A DNA stretch of 51,219 bases. Source: Pseudomonadota bacterium. Its GTDB lineage: Bacteria; Pseudomonadota; Alphaproteobacteria; Rhizobiales; Beijerinckiaceae. A program made the translations under genes and the position numbers. Of the stretch, positions 44,156 through 51,095 are shown piece after piece; the first letter of the stretch is position 1; each line of letters begins with the position of its first letter. The DNA is taken from NCBI GenBank assembly GCA_023423995.1, contig JAFAEL010000150.1, positions 1 to 51,219 on the forward strand, in the 5' to 3' direction. The notes beneath the pieces are model-generated. The model was given only the letters and a program-made list of their open reading frames with translations. It was not told where the DNA came from and made no database searches.

Positions 44156-44385
44156 TCGAAAGATAGGTCGCGGCTGAAGAACGCGACCTGCTCGGCAGGA
44201 GCGATCTTCTTCACGAGGAACTCACCCGGCCTGTACTTTTCGTATCCGGCCTTCAGCGCCTCGCCGTACGTGTCGTGAATGCCCTCGATCTCGTCACCGT
44301 GAATGACGACGAACTTACCGATGTGGGCCATGAGCTCGTGGAGCTTGGAATTGAAGGTCAGGATCTCTCTCTCGAGAACGGTCAT
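44143..44385 (-). CDS. Small hypothetical protein paired with the protease
   Basis: 80 residues. LHELMAHIGKFVVIHGDEIEGIHDTYGEALKAGYEKYRPGEFLVKKIAPAEQVAFFSRDLSFECRP: a beta-hairpin and helix unit in which GKFVVIHGDEIEGIHDTYGEALKAGY is a frequent pattern in small DUF5678-like proteins. Soluble. It overlaps the protease gene by 13 bases, first in the transcript. Possible roles as substrate, inhibitor or partner of the protease are guesses. A perfect 16-bp palindrome lies about 100 bases upstream. Confidence 0.75.
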   Translation of the reverse strand: MTVLEREILTFNSKLHELMAHIGKFVVIHGDEIEGIHDTYGEALKAGYEKYRPGEFLVKKIAPAEQVAFFSRDLSFECRP

Positions 44386-44487
44386 GGCGGCGTCCTCCTC
44401 AGCACACGATCATCGGGGATCATCGTGATGTGGGGCACAAATTCGTTAGCAGCAGATGACGAAGGGCCGCAAACGGTTTCGGGCCGA

Positions 44488-44503
44488 GTGAAATTAATTT
44501 CAC
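44488..44503. promoter_or_regulatory. Perfect 16-bp palindrome GTGAAATTAATTTCAC
   Basis: An AT-rich perfect palindrome in high-GC surroundings, between the end of the XRE gene (44528) and the start of the protease pair (44385), 103 bases upstream of the latter. Well suited as an operator for a small HTH dimer. There is no T-run, so not a terminator. Confidence 0.55.
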
Positions 44504-44527
44504 CCTACGCGGCTTGACCACCCCTGC

Positions 44528-44761
44528 CTATGGAGGATGCCCCTTCAGCCTCACCCCCGGTCGCCCACCATTCGTGAACTCCACGCCGGCGGCCTCGAGG
44601 GCTGCTGATATTGAATGGACAGCCTTATCTGAGGCCTTGATCTCGCTTCCGCCTTCCGCCCGCTTGACGGTTGGGACTGAGACACCCGCGCGGGCCGCGA
44701 CCTCGGCCTGCGACAGTCCCAGGAGTGCGCGCGCAGCCCCAAGCTGACCTGAAGAGATCAT
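44528..44761 (-). CDS. Small XRE-family (Cro/CI HTH) regulator
   Basis: 77 residues. The HTH is plain: QLGAARALLGLSQAEVAARAGVSVPTVKRAEGG (residues 6-38), with LSQAEVAARAGVS as helix-turn-helix. The last part SISAALEAAGVEFTNGGRPGVRLK is the usual tail of single-domain regulators of this size. AAAGGA precedes the start ATG 44761. An inverted repeat (44803-44819) and GATC-rich sequence sit directly upstream, suitable for autoregulation. No partner toxin seen. Confidence 0.92.
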   Translation of the reverse strand: MISSGQLGAARALLGLSQAEVAARAGVSVPTVKRAEGGSEIKASDKAVHSISAALEAAGVEFTNGGRPGVRLKGHPP

Positions 44762-44802
44762 TTCGGCTTGATCCTTTTAGATCAGCCGGTTGATCCAAAG
44801 GT

Positions 44803-44819
44803 ATCAACAATTCGTTGAT
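44803..44819. promoter_or_regulatory. Inverted repeat upstream of the XRE gene
   Basis: ATCAAC, AATTC, GTTGAT: perfect 6-bp arms 42 bases upstream of the XRE start codon. TTGATCC and GATC-type words at 44770-44796 add further partial symmetry. Candidate autoregulatory operator. Confidence 0.45.
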
Positions 44820-45108
44820 GGAGCAGACCTTCCTATGCCGAACGACATCGTTCCGGCAGCCGCCCCCGGCTTGCCTGTGCCTAACCGCCTCTACCGCCTG
44901 GCCAACCAACTACTCAATCTGCGGACACGCTCCGGCGATGCGCTTGCGCGCCCAAGCCACCGGGAGCGTCCGCGTCGATCGGACCGGAGCTCAAATCAGG
45001 CATGGATTCGATTAGCCCTCCGAGCTGAACGTAAATTTCCTCTGGGCCCAGGGGTGGCGAATTCGCTGGCCTATGTCGCCCAATCTGCCCAGGAGGGCTG
45101 ATTTACGG
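44820..45108. other. Gap between the XRE upstream region and tRNA-Thr
   Basis: About 290 bases, no convincing frame. It is the region next to the 3' end of the tRNA gene, where mobile elements usually insert; no integrase or repeat of the tRNA end was noticed. Confidence 0.4.
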
Positions 45109-45180
<72 letters not shown>

Positions 45181-45241
45181 GACCGCGGCTGCTCCATAGC
45201 GGATTCTCGGCGAAGCCGAAACCGTCCGCTCGCGTTGCGAT

Positions 45242-46030
45242 CTAGGCGGCGCGCAAGGCCGCGGCCGTCTCCGGATCGGCCGGGAAGAAGGTTTCGAGCG
45301 CCAGCTCCGAAAGCGTCACGTCGAGGGGCGTGCCGAACACCGTCGTGCAGGAGATGAAGGACAGGGTGCCCGCCGGCGAGCGGATCCGCAGCGGTACTGC
45401 CAGGCCGGCATAGTCGCGGCTCTCGGCGGCGGGAGGGCCGGGTTCCGGAGCGGGAGAACCCGAGAGCTCGTTCAGGAGCCGGATGAGCACGGGGTCGCCG
45501 GTCGCCGCGACCTGTTCGCGGAGCCGGTGAAGGAGATGCTCCCGCCACTCGGCGAGGTTGACGATGGCGGGGGCGAGCCCGCCCGGGTGAAGGCTGAGCC
45601 GCAGGACGTTCACGGGCGGCCGGAGCAGCGAGCTCTCGGTCACGCCAGCCAGGAGGGGCGCGACCGCCGCATTGGCGGCGACCATGCGCCAGTGCCGGTC
45701 GATCGCGAGTGCCGGATAGGGTTCGTGGCCCTTGAGGACCATCTCGACCACCTCGCGCGCGGTCTTCAGCGCCGGATCCTCCAGGCTGCGCTCGGGATAG
45801 CTCGGGGCGTAGCCGGCGGACAGCAGCATGAGGTTCTGCTCCCGGAGGGGCACCGAAAGCCGCTCGGCGAGACGAAGCACCATGTCGCGGCTCGGCGCGG
45901 AGCGGCCGCTTTCGACGAAGCTGAGATGTTTCTGCGAGACCTCCGCCTCGAGGGCGAGGTCGAGCTGGCTCATGCGGCGGCGCTGCCGCCATGTCCGCAG
46001 ATGGTCGCCGATGGGTCTGATGGAGGCCAT
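45242..46030 (-). CDS. XRE-family regulator with MmyB-like ligand domain
   Basis: 262 residues from ATG 46030. N-terminal HTH: LRTWRQRRRMSQLDLALEAEVSQKHLSFVESGRSAPSRDMVLRLAERL (residues 11-58). The rest matches the MmyB/MLTR ligand-binding domain: LMLLSAGYAPSYPERSL, PYPALAIDRHWRMVAANAAVAPLLAG, LRLSLHPGGLAPAIVNLAEWREHLLHRLREQ, TTVFGTPLDVTLSELALETFFPADPETAAALR. Such proteins bind fatty acids or similar ligands, by family knowledge. Divergent from two membrane protein genes starting 107 bases away, so it likely controls them. Confidence 0.93.
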   Translation of the reverse strand: MASIRPIGDHLRTWRQRRRMSQLDLALEAEVSQKHLSFVESGRSAPSRDMVLRLAERLSVPLREQNLMLLSAGYAPSYPERSLEDPALKTAREVVEMVLKGHEPYPALAIDRHWRMVAANAAVAPLLAGVTESSLLRPPVNVLRLSLHPGGLAPAIVNLAEWREHLLHRLREQVAATGDPVLIRLLNELSGSPAPEPGPPAAESRDYAGLAVPLRIRSPAGTLSFISCTTVFGTPLDVTLSELALETFFPADPETAAALRAA

Positions 46031-46136
46031 GGGCAAGCCTAGCCCAGCACCAGCCCGCAGACGATTACCTCCGGCTTAATCGACGGGCCGCCTTGGGCCG
46101 CGGATCCTGGCTTCGTTGAAACGAAGGAGCTTCCGA

Positions 46137-46544
46137 ATGACCTCTCGCCCGAACGCCGTCCTGCGCTACGCGCTGATCGCCGATGCCGTCGCCAGCGGCG
46201 CGACCGGCCTCATCATGGCGGCCGGGGCCGGCCCCTTGTCCGGCCTGCTGTCCCTGCCGGAGCCGCTTCTGCGCTGGGCCGGGATCCTGCTCCTGCCCTT
46301 CGCCGTGATGGTCGGGCTCGCCGCCCGCTCGGAGGCGCCGTCCCGCCCGGCCGTGCTCGCGATCGTCGTCGTGAACGCCCTGTGGGCGATCGACAGCTTC
46401 GCGCTTCTGGCCAGCGGCTGGATCGAGCCCAACGGGTTCGGCATCGCGTTCGTGGCGGCCCAGGCGCTTGCGGTGGCGGCGCTCGGGGCGGCGCAGGTCG
46501 CGGGCCTTCGGGGCGCGGCGCGCCGCGGGATCGCCCTCGCCTGA
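46137..46544 (+). CDS. Four-helix membrane protein A
   Basis: 135 residues from ATG 46137 (AAGGAG seven bases upstream). Four hydrophobic segments: RYALIADAVASGATGLIMAAG, LLRWAGILLLPFAVMVGLAA, PAVLAIVVVNALWAIDSFALLASG and GIAFVAAQALAVAALGAAQVAG. Similar in layout and in the last half to the next gene (NALWAIDSFALL versus NFLWAAESLAVA). No family recognised beyond small integral membrane proteins next to XRE/MmyB regulators. Divergent from that regulator. Confidence 0.85.
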   Translation: MTSRPNAVLRYALIADAVASGATGLIMAAGAGPLSGLLSLPEPLLRWAGILLLPFAVMVGLAARSEAPSRPAVLAIVVVNALWAIDSFALLASGWIEPNGFGIAFVAAQALAVAALGAAQVAGLRGAARRGIALA

Positions 46545-46599
46545 TTCCCTTCGGCCGAGCGGCGCCCCCGCGTGCCGCCCATCAGCAAAGGAGACGACC

Positions 46600-46998
46600 A
46601 TGCTGCTCGTTCCCGCTTCCTATCTCCGCCAGGGCCTGCTCTCGAACGCGACCACGAATGCAGGCTTTTCGATCTTTCTTCTCGTCGCGTCCGGCTTGCT
46701 CACCCGCTCCTTTGGCCTGCCCTTCGGGCTCCTGCTCGGGGCGGGGCTCGGGCTCGGTGCCTTCGCGGTGCTCCTGGGTGTCCTGGCGCTTCGGCCCGTC
46801 GTTCCGGGTGCGGTCGTCCGGGCGGTGATCGGCTTCAACTTCCTCTGGGCGGCGGAGTCTCTCGCCGTCGCCTACGGAGGGTTCGTGCAGCCGACCCGCG
46901 CCGGGACCGTGTTCATCCTGGCCCAGGCCGCCGTGGCCGCCATGTATGCCGGGCTGCAATGGCGCGGGCTCAGGCAGAGCGCCGTGCGGCCAGCGTGA
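46600..46998 (+). CDS. Four-helix membrane protein B, paralogue of A
   Basis: 132 residues from ATG 46600 (AAAGGAGACGACC upstream). Segments: AGFSIFLLVASGLLTRSFG, LLLGAGLGLGAFAVLLGVLAL, VVRAVIGFNFLWAAESLAVAYGGF and TVFILAQAAVAAMYAGLQWRGL. The pattern matches membrane protein A helix by helix, so the pair is a tandem duplication that has diverged far. Same strand, gap 55 bases. Function unknown. Confidence 0.85.
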   Translation: MLLVPASYLRQGLLSNATTNAGFSIFLLVASGLLTRSFGLPFGLLLGAGLGLGAFAVLLGVLALRPVVPGAVVRAVIGFNFLWAAESLAVAYGGFVQPTRAGTVFILAQAAVAAMYAGLQWRGLRQSAVRPA

Positions 46999-47035
46999 GG
47001 CTTGCACTCCGGCCGGCGAGGCAGACATTGGGTGC

Positions 47036-48343
47036 ATGTCCGATCTCTTCGCCGCCGCCCGCCTCGACCAGGACGCGCCCCGGCCCCACGCCGATCGCAA
47101 GCGGCCCCGGCACCTCTCGGAGGTGGTCGGCCAGGACCACCTCGTCGGGCCCGACGGGGCGCTGAGCCGGCTGATCCAGTCCGGCTCCCTGGGCTCCCTC
47201 GTCTTCTGGGGCCCGCCCGGCACCGGGAAGACGACCGTCGCCCGGCTGCTCGCCGGTGAGACGAAGCTCCACTTCGAGCAGATCTCGGCGATCTTCTCCG
47301 GCGTCGCCGATCTGAAGAAGATCTTCGAGGCGGCCCGCGCGCGTCGCTCCATGGGGCAGGGGACGCTGCTCTTCGTGGACGAGATCCACCGCTTCAACCG
47401 CGCCCAGCTCGATGCCTTCCTGCCCGTGATGGAGGACGGGACGGTCACGCTGGTCGGGGCGACGACCGAGAACCCCTCCTTCGAGCTGAATGCGGCGCTT
47501 CTCTCCCGGGCGCGGGTGATGATCTTCCGGGCGCTGGACGAGGAGGCCATCGCGCTCCTCCTCGCCCGCGCCGAGGAGGTCGAGGACAAGCCGCTTCCGC
47601 TCGACGAGGAGGGCCGGGCCTCGCTCGCCCGCATGGCGGACGGGGATGGCCGCGCGGCGCTGACGCTCGCCGAGGAGGTCTGGCGCTCGGCGAAGCCCGG
47701 CGAGATCTTCGATTCCGCGCAGCTGCAGGAGATCGTGCAGCGGCGGGCGCCGATCTACGACAAGGGGCAGGAGGGCCACTACAACCTTATCTCGGCCCTG
47801 CACAAGACGATCCGCGGCTCCGATCCCGACGCCGCGCTCTACTATCTCGCCCGCATGCTGGATGCCGGGGAGGACCGGCTCTTCATCGCGCGCCGGCTGG
47901 TCCGTGCGGCGGTCGAGGATATCGGCATGGCGGACCCGCAGGCGCTCGTGGTGGCGAACGCCGCCAAGGATGCGTTCGACTTCCTCGGCTCGCCGGAGGG
48001 CGAACTCGCGCTGGCGCAGGCCGCCGTCTACCTGGCGACCGCGCCGAAATCGAACGCCCTCTACGTCGCCTACAAGGCCGCGACCCGGGTCGCCAAGGAG
48101 CACGGCTCGCTGATGCCGCCCAAGACGATCCTGAACGCGCCGACGAAGCTCATGAAGCGCGAGGGCTACGGCACCGGCTACCGCTATGATCACGACGAGC
48201 CGGACGCCTTCTCGGGGCAGGATTACTGGCCCGAAAAGCTCGGACGGCAGACCTTCTACGAGCCGACCGGTCGCGGACTCGAGGCCCGGATCGGCGAGCG
48301 CCTCGCCCATTGGCGGCAATTGCGGAGGGGCCGCGGCGCCTGA
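47036..48343 (+). CDS. rarA: Replication-associated recombination protein RarA (MgsA)
   Basis: 435 residues from ATG 47036. AAA+ ATPase related to clamp loaders that acts at stalled replication forks. RPRHLSEVVGQDHLVGPDG (23-41), Walker A GPPGTGKT (59-66), FSGVADLKKIFEAAR, Walker B LLFVDEIHRFNRAQLDAFLPVMEDG (about 111-135), sensor 1 GATTENPSFELNAALLSR, sensor 2 region GDGRAALTLAEE, and the C-terminal tetramerisation domain YDKGQEGHYNLISALHKTIRGSDPDAALYYLARML. Complete and of usual length. Cytoplasmic. Confidence 0.97.
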   Translation: MSDLFAAARLDQDAPRPHADRKRPRHLSEVVGQDHLVGPDGALSRLIQSGSLGSLVFWGPPGTGKTTVARLLAGETKLHFEQISAIFSGVADLKKIFEAARARRSMGQGTLLFVDEIHRFNRAQLDAFLPVMEDGTVTLVGATTENPSFELNAALLSRARVMIFRALDEEAIALLLARAEEVEDKPLPLDEEGRASLARMADGDGRAALTLAEEVWRSAKPGEIFDSAQLQEIVQRRAPIYDKGQEGHYNLISALHKTIRGSDPDAALYYLARMLDAGEDRLFIARRLVRAAVEDIGMADPQALVVANAAKDAFDFLGSPEGELALAQAAVYLATAPKSNALYVAYKAATRVAKEHGSLMPPKTILNAPTKLMKREGYGTGYRYDHDEPDAFSGQDYWPEKLGRQTFYEPTGRGLEARIGERLAHWRQLRRGRGA

Positions 48344-48400
48344 GCGGAACCAAAGCGACCGGCCGACCTTTCCGCGACAGGGGATCTGCTGGAGGAACCC

Positions 48401-48736
48401 ATGAGCAAGCTCACCTGGCTTGTTGTCGCCGGCTCCGTGGCGTTGATGGGCGCGGCTCGAGTGCAGGTGCCGAACTTCGATATCAAGAAGGCTTGCAGCA
48501 TCCACGTCCCCGACATGATCGGGACCCCCCAATCCTGCGAGCGGGACGAGCGGGCGGCGCGTGATGAGCTGAAGCGGGTCTGGGCCACCTTCCCGGCGAG
48601 CGTGCGACGGACCTGTCTGGCCAACGTGAACATCGGGGGAATGCCCAGCTACGTGGAGCTTCTCACCTGCGGGCAGATGTATCAGTGGAGCCAGCAAGGC
48701 TCCGGGGGACAGGCGACACCCGCTCCCTCGCGCTGA
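48401..48736 (+). CDS. Small exported protein, 111 aa
   Basis: ATG 48401 with GGAGGAACCC upstream. A short signal peptide (KLTWLVVAGSVALMGAARVQV, cleavage possibly after GAA or RVQ) then about 90 residues with four cysteines (CSIHV, SCERDERAARDELKRVWATF, TCLANVNIGGMPSYVELLTCGQM). The pattern IGTPQSC..DE..AR..L...W..F....R..C......G..PSYVELLTC is recurrent in small secreted proteins of Hyphomicrobiales, function unknown; two disulfides are likely. The tail is Gly/Gln/Pro-rich. Confidence 0.8.
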   Translation: MSKLTWLVVAGSVALMGAARVQVPNFDIKKACSIHVPDMIGTPQSCERDERAARDELKRVWATFPASVRRTCLANVNIGGMPSYVELLTCGQMYQWSQQGSGGQATPAPSR

Positions 48737-48759
48737 CCGAAGCACCGCATGAAGACCAG

Positions 48760-49302
48760 ATGACCAGCGACCCAGATCCGACCCGGCCCGTCCTCGATGC
48801 CGAAACCATCGCCTTTGCCGGCCGATGCTTCGACCTTGCCCGCGGCGGCCATACGGCCGAGCTCGAGGATCTGGTGGCGCAGGGCGTGCCGCCGAACCTG
48901 ACCAACGACAAGGGCGACACGCTCCTGATCCTGGCGAGCTATCACGGCCACCATGCGACGGCCGCCATGCTGCTGGCCCGCGGGGCGGATCCGGACCGCT
49001 ACAACGACCGCGGGCAGACGGCGCTCGCGGCCGCCTCGTTCAAGGGCGCCGAGCAGGTCGTGGCGGCCCTGCTGGACGGCGGAGCCGACGTGAATGCCCG
49101 GCCACCCGGCGGGCGCACGGCCCTGATGGTGGCGGCGATGTTCGATCGCACCGGCATCGTCGACCTGCTGCTGGAGCGGGGTGCCGATCCCGACCTCACC
49201 GACGCGGAAGGCCGGAGGGCGATCGACCTCGCCGTGGCCATGAAGGCCTACGGCACGCCGCGGCGGCTCGAGGCTGCGTCGGCGGCGCGAAGCGGCGGGT
49301 AG
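48760..49302 (+). CDS. Ankyrin-repeat protein
   Basis: 180 residues from ATG 48760; upstream in-frame sequence is not protein-like. Four ankyrin repeats of about 33 residues from residue 25: GHTAELEDLVAQGVPPNLTN, KGDTLLILASYHGHHATAAMLLARGADPDRYN, RGQTALAAASFKGAEQVVAALLDGGADVNAR, GGRTALMVAAMFDRTGIVDLLLERGADPDLTD, followed by a capping helix EGRRAIDLAVAMKAYGTPRRL. No signal peptide. Mediates protein binding; partner unknown. It converges on the nitrile hydratase-like genes. Confidence 0.93.
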   Translation: MTSDPDPTRPVLDAETIAFAGRCFDLARGGHTAELEDLVAQGVPPNLTNDKGDTLLILASYHGHHATAAMLLARGADPDRYNDRGQTALAAASFKGAEQVVAALLDGGADVNARPPGGRTALMVAAMFDRTGIVDLLLERGADPDLTDAEGRRAIDLAVAMKAYGTPRRLEAASAARSGG

Positions 49303-49311
49303 GAGCCGGCC

Positions 49312-49932
49312 TCAGGTCCCGCGGCGCGGAATGCTGGCCCGGCCGCGCTCGCGGTTCGGCGACGGCACGGTCACGCCGATCATGTCGCCCTCGGACACCA
49401 GGGCGGCAAGCTGCTCCTCGCTCCAGCCTTCCGTCCCCTCCGGACGCATCGGGAGGACCATCCAGCGATAGTCCGCGGTCGAATCGACGACGCGCAGCCT
49501 GGTGTGGTCCGGGAGCACCGTGCCCCATTCCCCGAGCACGCCGCGCGGGTCGCGGACGGCGCGGGCGCGGTAGGCGGCGGATTTGAACCAGAAGGGCGGG
49601 TAGCCGAGCACGGCGCGCGGGTAGCAGGAGCAGAGCGTGCACACGACGAGGTGGTGCAGGCCAGGCTCGTTGGCGAGGACCCCGAGGGGAGGGGAGCCGC
49701 GCATGAAGGCGCCGGTGGCCTCCGCTGCCGCCGTGCCGTCGCGCAGCATGAGCTCCCGGTATTCCGGGTCCGTCCAGGCCTTCGCCACCATCCGGGCGCC
49801 TTGCGCGGGGGACGCCCGCTCCGTGACGGCAACCCGCTCGGAGAGCTCCGCCGGGGTCAGGAACCCCTTCTCGTAGAGGAGGCCGGAGAGCGCGGTGAAA
49901 AGCGCGCCGCTTTCCGCTTCGAGCACGTTCAT
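49312..49932 (-). CDS. Nitrile hydratase alpha / thiocyanate hydrolase gamma-type subunit (cobalt type)
   Basis: 206 residues from ATG 49932, overlapping the preceding gene's stop (ATGA). The metal site is VCTLCSCY with Cys98, Cys101 and Cys103; Thr after the first Cys marks the cobalt type, Ser the iron type. Cys101 and Cys103 are oxidised to sulfinic and sulfenic acid in the mature enzyme. PPFWFKSAAYRARAVRDPRGVL (112-133) and the C-terminal WMVLPMRPEGTEGWSEEQLAALVSEGDMIGV are conserved family blocks. Third in the three-gene set; order and splitting match scnBAC. Confidence 0.9.
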   Translation of the reverse strand: MNVLEAESGALFTALSGLLYEKGFLTPAELSERVAVTERASPAQGARMVAKAWTDPEYRELMLRDGTAAAEATGAFMRGSPPLGVLANEPGLHHLVVCTLCSCYPRAVLGYPPFWFKSAAYRARAVRDPRGVLGEWGTVLPDHTRLRVVDSTADYRWMVLPMRPEGTEGWSEEQLAALVSEGDMIGVTVPSPNRERGRASIPRRGT

Positions 49933-50213
49933 GCGGTGGCCTCCAGCCAATGGTCGTAGATTTCGATCACGAGCTCGTCCCCGCTCGAATCGGGCCAGAG
50001 CTGCTTGAGGGGAAAGCTGACGTGGTAGAGCCCCCGGTCCGGAGCCGGGCGGGCAAAGGCGATGTCCTCGGGATTCGGAAAATCCCCGAGATGCCGCACG
50101 ATAGTCCCCACCTCGCCGCGCACGTAATGCGGCGTGCGGATGTGGACCGGGCCGCCCGCCTCCGGCCAGGCATCCTTCACCCGAACGCGGGTGCCGGGCG
50201 CGAAAGCCGTCAC
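49929..50213 (-). CDS. C-terminal half of nitrile hydratase beta / thiocyanate hydrolase alpha-type subunit
   Basis: 94 residues from GTG 50213, overlapping the first subunit gene (GTGA). SH3-like barrel of the beta subunit: FAPGTRVRVKDAWPEAGGPVHIRTPHYVRGEVGTIVRHLGDFPNPEDIAF and GLYHVSFPLKQLWPDSSGDELVIEIYDHWLE. HIRTPHYVRG holds the conserved Arg that contacts the oxidised cysteines in the active site. In ordinary nitrile hydratases this half is fused to the domain encoded by the next gene; here it is a separate chain, as in thiocyanate hydrolase and toyocamycin nitrile hydratase. Confidence 0.9.
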   Translation of the reverse strand: MTAFAPGTRVRVKDAWPEAGGPVHIRTPHYVRGEVGTIVRHLGDFPNPEDIAFARPAPDRGLYHVSFPLKQLWPDSSGDELVIEIYDHWLEATA

Positions 50214-50542
50214 GAGCCCGCCTCCAGGCGTTCGCGCAGCTCCGCTTCGGTGACGACGCCCTTGCGCAAGAGGTTCGCCGTCATCGCGCGGATCCAGCGC
50301 TGGTAGTAGCTCAGCCGATCGTAGTCGTCGGGCGGGATCTCCTCGATTCCCCGCCGGAGCTCGTCGACGGTCATCAGGCCCTTCAGGGACAGCAGCTGTC
50401 GGAGCGCATCGGTCTGCTTGTCGAGATCCGTCAGAGCATGCGGCTCGATATCGACCGTTTCGCAGAAATACTTGCTCACGCCGCCCATGTCGTGGTGCGC
50501 CCGGCGTGGATCCGCTTCCTTCGCTTCTGTCATCGTGCCCAT
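50210..50542 (-). CDS. N-terminal half of nitrile hydratase beta / thiocyanate hydrolase beta-type subunit
   Basis: 110 residues from ATG 50542 (AGGGATGG upstream) or 107 from ATG 50533. HHDMGGVSKYFCETVDIEPHALTDLDKQTDALRQLLSLKGLMTVDELRRGIEEIPPDDYDRLSYYQRW...LLRKGVVTEAEL follows the beta-subunit helical domain, with DMGG at the start, DELRRGIE, and SYYQRW holding the second conserved Arg. First gene of the three; the next start overlaps its stop. The set would form an (alpha beta gamma) enzyme hydrating thiocyanate (to COS and ammonia) or nitriles. A maturation gene of the P15K/ToyK type is not seen next to it. Confidence 0.88.
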   Translation of the reverse strand: MGTMTEAKEADPRRAHHDMGGVSKYFCETVDIEPHALTDLDKQTDALRQLLSLKGLMTVDELRRGIEEIPPDDYDRLSYYQRWIRAMTANLLRKGVVTEAELRERLEAGS

Positions 50543-50666
50543 CCATCCCTGCCGGAACACTAGCGCCGTCGAGGCACCGCCTTCAATGCTCGCCGGCGCC
50601 CGCCGGTCGCCCGGGCAGTACAAAGCACAGCTTCATCTTGTCGCCGCGGCGGGATAGCTCTCCGGC

Positions 50667-51050
50667 ATGCAGGCTACCCTTCTCGTCTTCCTCGGCGCCG
50701 GGATCGGCGGGGTCCTTCGCCATGGCGTGAATCTCGGCTGCGCGAGATTGTGCGGGACGGCCTTCCCGTGGGGAACGCTGACCGTGAACGTCGTCGGCTC
50801 GCTGGTCATGGGGCTGCTCGCGGGCTGGCTCGCCTTCAGGGCGGAGGTCGCCTGGAGCCAGTCGCTCCGTCTCTTCCTGATGACCGGGATCCTCGGCGGC
50901 TTCACGACCTTTTCGGCCTTCTCGCTGGATGTGGCGCTGTTGTGGGAGCGTGGCGACGTCGCGACGGCCGCCGCCTACGTGATCGGCTCCGTCGTCCTCT
51001 CGATCGGAGCGCTCGCGGTCGGGCTCGCAAGTATTCGCGCCCTGGGGTGA
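50667..51050 (+). CDS. crcB: Fluoride exporter CrcB (Fluc)
   Basis: 127 residues with four helices. Family marks: LLVFLGAGIGGVLRHGVNLG (5-24), TVNVVGSLVMGLLAGWLAF (39-57, with the conserved Asn) and GILGGFTTFSAFSLDVALL (74-92, the FTTFSAFS phenylalanine track). Forms a dual-topology dimer that lets fluoride out of the cytoplasm. No fluoride riboswitch is seen in the 120 bases upstream. The converging NHase genes end on the other side. Confidence 0.96.
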   Translation: MQATLLVFLGAGIGGVLRHGVNLGCARLCGTAFPWGTLTVNVVGSLVMGLLAGWLAFRAEVAWSQSLRLFLMTGILGGFTTFSAFSLDVALLWERGDVATAAAYVIGSVVLSIGALAVGLASIRALG

Positions 51051-51095
51051 GCGGTGGCCATGGCCCCTGGACCCCGCCGATGGTACGGAGGAGCC

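Noticed and set aside
50543..50666. Fluoride riboswitch before crcB
   Set aside because: The conserved GGNGAUGG and CUGAUGACUCCUA-like elements are absent.
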